Of a stretch of DNA of 42,110 nt, positions 36,676-42,110 are shown one piece after another. A program made the translations under genes and the position numbers. Positions within the stretch are counted from its first letter, which is position 1. The number at the start of each line of letters is the position of its first letter. The notes beneath the pieces were generated by a model. It saw only the letters and a program-made list of their open reading frames with translations. It did not search any database and had not been told where the DNA came from. Origin of the DNA: Candidatus Roseilinea sp. NK_OTU-006 (GTDB lineage Bacteria > Chloroflexota > Anaerolineae > J036 > Brachytrichaceae); the NCBI RefSeq assembly GCF_012931985.1, contig NZ_JAAFGM010000027.1:1-42110 (forward strand). The letters are read 5' to 3'.

Positions 36676-36922
36676 TCACACAGGTCTGCCTGCAAGGTGT
36701 GACTCAAGCGCAGCACCCTGCGGCGCAGCGGCGCCGGCGCCCATTCCCTCGCTCATGCTGCCGTCCGGGAAGACGAACTGCCAGCGCCCGGAGCCATCCA
36801 CTCACCATCCGCACGTTGCGCTCATGCGGCTCGGCCACCACCACCGGCGGCCCTTCCCGCGTGCCCACTAGCGTCTGGCGCACTCGACGAAAGGCTGCGC
36901 AGCGCCTAGAATCCGCTTTCAC
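36676..36922 (-). pseudogene. Possible remnant of a small ORF broken by a 4-base duplication
   Basis: On the minus strand, a frame from GTG 36922 reads naturally up to VVVAEPHERNVRMV and then turns to Arg-rich nonsense. The next frame continues with DGSGRWQFVFPDGSMSEGMG and ends at TGA 36676-36678. At the junction the DNA is ATGGTGAGTGGATGGC. Removing AGTG joins the two parts as MVDGSG. This is what a tandem 4-base duplication would cause. The family is not recognised and chance is possible; the region also holds the nadD promoter on the other strand. Confidence 0.3.
36907..36912 (+). promoter_or_regulatory. Putative -10 of nadD
   Basis: TAGAAT, 18 bases before the nadD ATG. The implied leader is about ten bases with no Shine-Dalgarno site. 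Confidence 0.45.
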
Positions 36923-36930
36923 CGCACACT

Positions 36931-37527
36931 ATGAACATCGGCATCTTCGGCGGAACGTTCGACCCGCCGCATCTGGGTCATCTGGTCGTCGCCGACCAAG
37001 CGCTCACCCAACTCAAACTCGACGAAGTCTGGTTCATGCCGGTCGGGCAACCGCCGCATAAGGCCGGTAACTCGATCAGCGGCGCGCGCCATCGCGCGCG
37101 CATGGTACAACTCGCGATCGGCGACCACCCGGCTTTTCGGCTATCGTTGATTGATATCGAGCGCCCCGCGCCGCACTACTCCAGCACGGCGCTGGAGTTG
37201 CTGGAGACGCGACATCCGCAGCACGATTGGTGCTTCATCATGGGCGCCGATTCGCTCGAAGACCTGCCGCACTGGCACAACCCACGCCGGCTAATTGAGC
37301 TGGCGACGTTGGCCGTGGCCAGCCGGCCAGGTGCGCATCCCGACCTGAACGCGATCGAGCGCGACATACCTGGTATAAGCAGCCGCGTGCGCTGGATTCA
37401 CGCGCCGCTGGTGGACATTTCATCTACCGAGCTGCGCCGCATGGCGCGCCAGAACGCCTCGTTGCGCTACCTTGTCCCCTATCCTGTCGAGGTATACATC
37501 AGAACTGAACGACTATATCGGGATTGA
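36931..37527 (+). CDS. nadD: Nicotinate-nucleotide adenylyltransferase
   Basis: 198 residues. Transfers AMP from ATP to nicotinate mononucleotide in NAD synthesis. Nucleotidyltransferase signature [15 protein letters not shown] at 4-18, [25 protein letters not shown] and the C-terminal ISSTELR motif are all present, so it should be active. Its end overlaps the convergent rhamnulokinase gene by 15 bases. The usual neighbours obgE or rsfS are absent. Confidence 0.95.
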   Translation: MNIGIFGGTFDPPHLGHLVVADQALTQLKLDEVWFMPVGQPPHKAGNSISGARHRARMVQLAIGDHPAFRLSLIDIERPAPHYSSTALELLETRHPQHDWCFIMGADSLEDLPHWHNPRRLIELATLAVASRPGAHPDLNAIERDIPGISSRVRWIHAPLVDISSTELRRMARQNASLRYLVPYPVEVYIRTERLYRD

Positions 37528-39018
37528 TCGCGGCTGGCGCAGCATGGCTTCGAAGCGCGCATAGGCATCATCCCAGCGCCCGGCTTCCTGCGGCTCGTAG
37601 GTGACGAGCGGGAAGGAACGCCGGATGACCTGGCGCGCATCCTCCGTGGAAGCCAACTCTCCGAGCGCCACCATCTGCATCAGCAAGTTGCCGATCGCCG
37701 TCGCCTCAACCGGCCCGGCCACGACCGGCACACCGCATGCATCGGCGGTGAACTGGCACAACAGCGCGTTCTGCGCGCCGCCGCCGACGACGTGCACGAC
37801 CTCGACCGAATAGCCCAGCAGCGCCTGCAACTGATTGAGCGTGTAGCGATACTTGAGCGCCAGGCTTTCCAGGATGCAGCGCACCATCGCGCCGCGCCCG
37901 TCGGGCGCGAGTTGGCCAGTGCGGCGGCAGTACTCAGCGATTGCCGCCGGCATATCATCGGGATGCAGCAAGGTCGCATCGTCAGGGTCCACCAGCGCGC
38001 CGAGCGGCGGCGCTTGCTCGGCCATGGCGAACAACTCGCCGTATGGGATCAGGTCGCCCGTCGGCGACGCCCACGCGCGCCGGCACTCCTGCACCAACCA
38101 CATCCCCATGATGTTCTTCAACACGCGAAACGTGCCCCCCACCCCGCCCTCGTTGGTGAAGTTGAAGGCCAGCGCCTGCGGCGTAATCATCGGCTGATGC
38201 GCGACGGCGCCCAGCAGCGACCAGGTGCCTGAGCTGATGTAGGCGTAACGCTCGATGGACGCCGGCACGCCGGCAACCGCCGAGCCGGTATCGTGCGTGG
38301 CCGGCGCAACGACGCGCGTCTGCTGCAGGCCATTCGCGCCGAGCGCGCGGACGAGCGACGGCGACAACGCGCCCAGATCCGTCCCTGGCTGGATGACCGG
38401 CGGCAAGAAATGCGTGGGAATGCCCAACGCCGCCAGCAGATCGCGCGCCCAATCGCCAGCGCGCGGATCGTAGCACTGCGTCGTCGTCACATTGGTGAAC
38501 TCGCAGGCCTTGTGACCGGATAGCCAAAAGTGCAGCAGGTCGGGCATCATGAGGAAGGTGCGGGCAAATTCCAGCGCCGGCGCGCCGGCGCGCACCATCG
38601 CCAGCAACTGATAGAGCGTATTGATCTGCATGAACTGAATGCCGGTGGATTCAAAAATGCGCTGGCGGCCCACGCGGGCATCGGCTTCTTCCAACATGCC
38701 ATCGGTGCGCGCGTCGCGATAGTGCCGTGGGTTGCCGATCAGCTCATCATGCGCATCGAGCAGCGCGAAGTCCACGCCCCAGGTGTCCACGCCCACGCTG
38801 GCGAGCGGGCCGCATTGCGCAGCGGCCTTGCGCAGGCCGGCGTGCACTTCGTCCCACAGCGCCAGCACATTCCAATACAAACGCGTGCCTACGCGAACCG
38901 GCCTATTGGGAAAGCGATGCGCCTCGGTCAACCGCAGCCGCTCGCCATCGAATGCGCCGACCATGGCGCGGCCGCTTTCTGCGCCGATGTCGAATGCCAG
39001 GAAACTGCGCGACGTCAT
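37513..39018 (-). CDS. rhaB: Rhamnulokinase (FGGY family)
   Basis: 501 residues from the ATG at 39018 ([19 protein letters not shown]); the frame is open another 119 codons but that part overlaps moxR and has no family resemblance. FGGY carbohydrate kinase: ATP-binding [40 protein letters not shown], and the C-terminal [29 protein letters not shown] with a TAIGNLLMQ helix. These features, especially [13 protein letters not shown], match RhaB, which phosphorylates L-rhamnulose; related rare-sugar kinases are the alternative. No rhaA or rhaD is in the window. Promoter TTGTCT-N17-TACACT ends seven bases before the ATG. Confidence 0.88.
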   Translation of the reverse strand: MTSRSFLAFDIGAESGRAMVGAFDGERLRLTEAHRFPNRPVRVGTRLYWNVLALWDEVHAGLRKAAAQCGPLASVGVDTWGVDFALLDAHDELIGNPRHYRDARTDGMLEEADARVGRQRIFESTGIQFMQINTLYQLLAMVRAGAPALEFARTFLMMPDLLHFWLSGHKACEFTNVTTTQCYDPRAGDWARDLLAALGIPTHFLPPVIQPGTDLGALSPSLVRALGANGLQQTRVVAPATHDTGSAVAGVPASIERYAYISSGTWSLLGAVAHQPMITPQALAFNFTNEGGVGGTFRVLKNIMGMWLVQECRRAWASPTGDLIPYGELFAMAEQAPPLGALVDPDDATLLHPDDMPAAIAEYCRRTGQLAPDGRGAMVRCILESLALKYRYTLNQLQALLGYSVEVVHVVGGGAQNALLCQFTADACGVPVVAGPVEATAIGNLLMQMVALGELASTEDARQVIRRSFPLVTYEPQEAGRWDDAYARFEAMLRQPRSIPI

Positions 39019-39090
39019 GCCGCGCAGTGTAGAAGCGAAATCTGCAACAGACAAGACAAGCCGGCTGCGGCCGGCCTCTATAATGCTCTC
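39019..39090. promoter_or_regulatory. Divergent leaderless promoters of rhaB and moxR
   Basis: In 72 bases two promoters point apart. For rhaB, minus-strand TTGTCT (39049-39054), 17-base spacer, TACACT (39026-39031), then seven bases to ATG 39018. For moxR, plus-strand TATAAT (39079-39084), then six bases to ATG 39091; its -35 is poor. Neither gene has a Shine-Dalgarno site, so both mRNAs should begin at or beside the start codon. A GC-rich partial dyad, CCGGCTGCGGCCGG (39061-39074), lies between them. Confidence 0.65.
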
Positions 39091-40080
39091 ATGGCAGACG
39101 CCTCCCCGATCACGCCGGAGAAATTCACCGAGGTTGCGCAGCAGATCGAAAAGCAAGTCTCCAGCGTGATCATCGGTCAGCAAGACATCATCCGGCACAC
39201 ACTGATTGCAATCATCGCCGGCGGCCATGTGCTGCTGGAGGGCGTGCCGGGCCTGGGCAAGACCAGCCTGGTGCGCGCCTTCGCCGATACGCTCAGCCTG
39301 CGCTTCGTGCGCATTCAGTTCACACCCGACTTGATGCCGGCCGACATCGTCGGCACCGACATCCTGGAGGACCAAGAGACGGGCAAGCGCGCCTTTCGCT
39401 TCCAGCCCGGCCCCATCTTCGCCAACTTGATCCTCGCGGACGAGATCAACCGCGCCACGCCCAAGACTCAGTCGGCGTTATTGGAGGCCATGCAGGAGCG
39501 CACGGTCAGCGTGCTGGGCCGCACCTACGCCACGAGCAAGCCCTTCTTCGTCCTGGCCACGCAAAACCCAATCGAGATGGAAGGCACTTACCCGCTGCCG
39601 GAGGCGCAGCTCGACCGCTTTATGTTCAAGCTCAACGTCAGCTTCCCCAAGCTCGACGAGCTGACCGCCATCGTTGAACAGACCACCGGCGAAAAGTCTA
39701 CGCGCGCGACGAAAGTGACGGACGGCAACACGCTAATCGCGATGGGCCAGTTTGCGCGGCAGGTGCCCGCAGCTTCGCACGTGACGCGCTACGCCGCCGC
39801 GCTGGTGTCGGCCACGCATCCGGATGGCGAGGGCGCCACGCACGTGGTGAAGAAATATGTGCGCTACGGCGCCAGCCCGCGCGGCGCACAGGCGCTGCTG
39901 CTCGGCGGGCGCGTGCTGGCACTGCTGAACGGCCGGTTCAACGTGGCCATCGAGGACCTGAAAGCGCTTGCGCCGGCGGCACTGCGTCATCGCATCCTGC
40001 TCAACTTCGAGGGCCAAGCCGAAGGGATCAACCCCGACGACGTGATCGCCGACGTGACCGCCAAGGTCAAAGCGAGCTGA
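39091..40080 (+). CDS. MoxR-family AAA+ ATPase
   Basis: 329 residues. Walker [10 protein letters not shown] (51-59), Walker [11 protein letters not shown] with Asp117-Glu118, sensor [22 protein letters not shown], and the C-terminal lid with [17 protein letters not shown]. MoxR ATPases act as chaperones in assembling enzyme complexes, usually with DUF58 and VWA-domain partners encoded next door. Here the next gene is rlmN, so the partners are elsewhere or missing. The frame is open far upstream but the ATG at 39091 fits TATAAT and the family start. Confidence 0.93.
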   Translation: MADASPITPEKFTEVAQQIEKQVSSVIIGQQDIIRHTLIAIIAGGHVLLEGVPGLGKTSLVRAFADTLSLRFVRIQFTPDLMPADIVGTDILEDQETGKRAFRFQPGPIFANLILADEINRATPKTQSALLEAMQERTVSVLGRTYATSKPFFVLATQNPIEMEGTYPLPEAQLDRFMFKLNVSFPKLDELTAIVEQTTGEKSTRATKVTDGNTLIAMGQFARQVPAASHVTRYAAALVSATHPDGEGATHVVKKYVRYGASPRGAQALLLGGRVLALLNGRFNVAIEDLKALAPAALRHRILLNFEGQAEGINPDDVIADVTAKVKAS

Positions 40081-40085
40081 GGACG

Positions 40086-41204
40086 ATGCAAACGCCGATT
40101 CCGCTCTCACTCTATGACCTCACGTGCGAGCAACTCGCCCATCAGCTCGCCGAGTGGGGCGAGCCGGCCTTCCGCGCTCGGCAGGTCTGGCACTGGCTCT
40201 ACCAGCGGCTGGCCAGCAGCATAGACGAGATGACCGATCTTCCTCGCCCCCTGCGCGACCGGTTGAAGCAAACCTACGTGCTGGGCCGCATGACCCTCGT
40301 GACCGAGCAGCATTCGTCCGACGGCTGGACGCGCAAGTGGCTGTTCCGACTCGCCGACGGCAGCGAAATCGAGACCGTGCTCATGGAATACGACGGCCTG
40401 CGCCGCACGGCATGCGTATCTTCCCAGGCCGGTTGCGCCATGGGCTGTAGCTTCTGCGCCACGGGTCAGATGGGCTTCTTGCGCAACTTGCGCTCGGGCG
40501 AAATCGTCGAGCAGGCCCTGTGGGCGGCGCGCGCGCTGCGCGACAAAACACACGGCAACGAACGCCTGAGCAACCTGGTGCTGATGGGCATGGGCGAGCC
40601 GTTCGCCAACTACAACAACGTCATGGAGGCAGCGCGACGACTGATGACGCCGGAGCATGAAGGGGGGTTCGGCTTAGGCGCGCGCAAGATTACCCTCTCC
40701 ACCGTCGGCCTTGTGGCGGGTATCCGGCGCTTCGCCGAGGAAGCAGCGCAAATCAACTTGGCCGTTTCGCTGCACGCCGCTACCGACGCGCTGCGCGACC
40801 AACTGGTGCCCATCAACCGGCGCTACCCGCTGCGCGAGCTGACGGCCGCTACGCGCGACTATCTGCGCAAGACCAACCGGCGGGTGAGCTACGAGTGGGC
40901 GCTGATTGACGGCGTCAACGACACGGTCGAGCAAGCCCGGGCGCTGGTCGAGTTGGTGCGCCAAACCAACCCCAGGGCCGGCGTCAACCTCGTGCATGTG
41001 AACCTGATCCCCCTCAATCCAACCAGCGGCTACGATGGTCATGCGTCGCGCCGTGCGCGCATCCACCGCTTTCGCGATGTGTTGACGCAAGCCGACATTC
41101 CCAACACGCTGCGCATCCGGCGCGGCATTGACATCAACGCCGGATGCGGCCAGTTGAAAGCGAAGACGGCGCAGACTGGGTTGGAAAATCAAACGGGCGG
41201 ATGA
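40086..41204 (+). CDS. rlmN: 23S rRNA (adenine2503-C2)-methyltransferase
   Basis: 372 residues, radical-SAM enzyme that methylates A2503 of 23S rRNA and A37 of some tRNAs. Radical-SAM cysteines Cys117, Cys121 and Cys124 (GCAMGCSFCATGQMGF), the methyl-carrying/resolving pair Cys110 (TACVSSQ) and Cys354 (NAGCGQL), and GMGEPFANY are present. Lies five bases after moxR, so co-transcribed. Its last codons contain the terminator of the convergent rpmB. Confidence 0.96.
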   Translation: MQTPIPLSLYDLTCEQLAHQLAEWGEPAFRARQVWHWLYQRLASSIDEMTDLPRPLRDRLKQTYVLGRMTLVTEQHSSDGWTRKWLFRLADGSEIETVLMEYDGLRRTACVSSQAGCAMGCSFCATGQMGFLRNLRSGEIVEQALWAARALRDKTHGNERLSNLVLMGMGEPFANYNNVMEAARRLMTPEHEGGFGLGARKITLSTVGLVAGIRRFAEEAAQINLAVSLHAATDALRDQLVPINRRYPLRELTAATRDYLRKTNRRVSYEWALIDGVNDTVEQARALVELVRQTNPRAGVNLVHVNLIPLNPTSGYDGHASRRARIHRFRDVLTQADIPNTLRIRRGIDINAGCGQLKAKTAQTGLENQTGG

Positions 41205-41222
41205 GCCGCGCTCACCCGCCCG
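41183..41222 (-). terminator. Rho-independent terminator of rpmB, inside the 3' end of rlmN
   Basis: On the minus strand CGGGCGGGTGAGC pairs with GCTCATCCGCCCG (13 bp with one G-U pair), three-base loop, followed by TTTGATTTTCC. The stem spans 41194-41222, so it begins within the last three codons of rlmN. Confidence 0.8.
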
Positions 41223-41243
41223 CGCAAACGAAGAGGCTCACCG

Positions 41244-41432
41244 TTACTTGCCCTTCGTCTTGACCATCGTGCGCAAGGCTTTGGTGGAAACCATCACCGT
41301 CTGCATGCGGCCGTCAATCATCATGCGGCGGCGCTGGAGGTTCGGCTTCCATGCCCGATTGGTCAACTTGAACGAGAACGAGCGAGAATGACCGAAGGTC
41401 GTCTTCTTGCCCGTCAATGCACACTTTGCCAT
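41244..41432 (-). CDS. rpmB: 50S ribosomal protein L28
   Basis: 62 residues, complete: MAKCALTGKKTTFGHSRSFS, a basic middle with NRAWKPNLQRRR, and KALRTMVKTKGK at the end. Only the first of the zinc-type cysteines (Cys4) is present, so it is the form without a zinc site. GGAG and AGGA precede the ATG. Divergent from the Asp23/Gls24 gene, as rpmB is from yloU in Bacillus. Confidence 0.95.
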   Translation of the reverse strand: MAKCALTGKKTTFGHSRSFSFKLTNRAWKPNLQRRRMMIDGRMQTVMVSTKALRTMVKTKGK

Positions 41433-41502
41433 GGCGTCCTATGCTCCTGCTTACCCTTGATATTTGCTCAAAAACTGTCTAACATCAAGGGACTATTCTA
41501 CC

Positions 41503-41913
41503 ATGCAGACGCTTAAGCAGGCGACCGCGCCCGATGGGGCGCAACAAGTGGAGGCGACGCCGCCGGCCGCCGGCCAGATCGTCATCTCGCCGCGCGCGGT
41601 ATTCACGCTGGCGCGCAACGCCGCGCTCAGCACGTATGGCGTGGTCGGCATCGCCTCGCGCTTCACCGGCTTCGACTGCACCCACGCCGACCCGCGACGC
41701 GGTCTGGAAATCCAGATCACCGATCACCCGACGACCGGCAACAAGCACGTCGCCGTCACCATTCACATCATCGCCGAATACGGCGTGCGCATCCAGGCCG
41801 TGACCCGCAGCTTGCAACAGCAGATCCGATACAGCATCGAGCGCAGCACCGGTTACGCCGTGGACGCGGTGCACGTCCACGTCACCAGCCTGCGCGTGAC
41901 GAACGCAGATTAA
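41503..41913 (+). CDS. Asp23/Gls24 (DUF322) family protein
   Basis: 136 residues from the ATG at 41503; the frame is open to 41464. Core motif of the family: GQIVISPRAVFTLARNAALSTYGVVGI, then HIIAEYGVRIQAVTRSLQQQIRYSIERSTGYAVDAVHVHVTSL. These proteins are thought to be envelope-stress or membrane-associated scaffolds. In Firmicutes the homologue yloU lies between divergent rpmB and yloV (fakA, fatty acid kinase). Here the expected next gene is not seen; an insertion sequence begins about 70 bases downstream. Confidence 0.85.
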   Translation: MQTLKQATAPDGAQQVEATPPAAGQIVISPRAVFTLARNAALSTYGVVGIASRFTGFDCTHADPRRGLEIQITDHPTTGNKHVAVTIHIIAEYGVRIQAVTRSLQQQIRYSIERSTGYAVDAVHVHVTSLRVTNAD

Positions 41914-41984
41914 GCCCCCGCGCGGTCGTGCGTCGGCGAGGCGCACCGCGCGGCGGACAAGAACGCACGAGCAACTTTACTTTA

Positions 41985-42110
41985 GAACCTATCTCTAAAC
42001 TTACGGAACGAGCCATAATAGGGATATGGATAATACCAGTGGGACGCGATACGCCGACGTTGCAAGTTGGGAGCTGTCTGATAGTCTGTGGGCGCGCATT
42101 GAACCGTTGT
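41985..42110 (+). mobile_element. Left end of an IS5-like insertion sequence (cut by window edge)
   Basis: From about 41985 (GAACCTATCTCTAAAC, a plausible terminal repeat preceded by TTTA) the sequence drops in GC compared with its neighbours. At 42026 an ATG opens a frame, MDNTSGTRYADVASWELSDS followed by LWARIEPL, that runs off the window. The WxLSDxLWxRIEPL start is typical of IS5-family transposases. The exact boundary and the target duplication cannot be fixed without the other end. Confidence 0.7.
42026..42110 (+). CDS. IS5-family transposase, N-terminal 28 residues only
   Basis: Partial frame cut by the window end. The WELSDSLWARIEPL segment is characteristic of the N-terminal helical domain of IS5-type transposases. 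A GGGAT sequence just upstream (42021-42025) is a poor Shine-Dalgarno site, as usual for such genes. Confidence 0.65.
   Translation, partial: MDNTSGTRYADVASWELSDSLWARIEPL

Noticed and set aside
38530-39090. Upstream extension of the moxR frame across rhaB
   Set aside because: Antisense to rhaB, no motifs, and TATAAT sits six bases before the ATG at 39091.
39019-39375. 119-codon N-terminal extension of rhaB
   Set aside because: Antisense to moxR with no kinase motifs; FGGY kinases start at the chosen Met.

Overview
The window is a GC-rich bacterial chromosome segment that is almost entirely coding. The gene types point to Chloroflexota, probably an Anaerolineae-like lineage with phototrophic capacity. 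They include a BchP-like geranylgeranyl reductase, Ala/Pro-linker lipoprotein ABC solute-binding protein, MurF-Alr fusion, T-box leader, SufSU-type Fe-S genes and the divergent rpmB / Asp23 pair. The assignment is inferred from gene content; no marker was compared to a database.

Layout. 1-222 is the tail of a transposase (ISKra4-like). 308-1540 is the reductase, converging on a two-component pair (2920-3666 regulator, 1532-2923 kinase). 3694-5487 (minus) holds an exported intradiol dioxygenase-like lipoprotein and a secreted two-repeat protein. 5603-9639 (minus) is an operon sufE - site-2 protease - murF/alr fusion. 9775-12897 (plus) holds a small membrane protein and fabF-fabH. 13092-15201 is a lone receiver, NarX-type kinase and NarL-type regulator. 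15234-17725 (minus) is a RodZ-like gene and rimO. 18064-22566 is an ABC sugar-type importer (binding protein and two permeases, no ATPase) followed by fmt. 22897-23619 is a GNAT acetyltransferase. 23647-26114 is a tryptophan T-box leader followed by trpE-trpG. 26311-31005 holds rplY, a Pro-rich membrane protein coupled to sufS-sufU, a metallophosphoesterase and tlyA. 31045-32382 is a class III aminotransferase. 32568-36485 (minus) is rpoB alone, with no rpoC or rplJL beside it. 36931-41204 holds nadD, rhaB (minus), moxR and rlmN. 41244-41913 is rpmB divergent from an Asp23/Gls24 gene, and a second insertion sequence (IS5-like) begins near 41985 and runs off the edge.

How the genes work together. 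Most of the window is housekeeping: fatty acid synthesis, cell wall, Fe-S assembly, translation modification, tryptophan and NAD synthesis, and transcription. The best-supported regulatory element is the T-box: promoter, loop-E specifier loop with UGG, T-box sequence and terminator are all readable. A repeated signal is a -10 hexamer (TANNNT) ending 6-8 bases before the start codon of several operon-leading genes that lack a Shine-Dalgarno site, which implies leaderless transcripts. Other genes here have strong Shine-Dalgarno sites, so both start modes coexist.

I did not find a convincing new multi-gene system. The points most worth following are the leaderless promoter set, the isolated rpoB with unusual residues in the rifampicin pocket, the MurF-Alr fusion whose MurF half lacks a normally conserved segment, and the T-box. 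No tRNA, rRNA or CRISPR array was seen.
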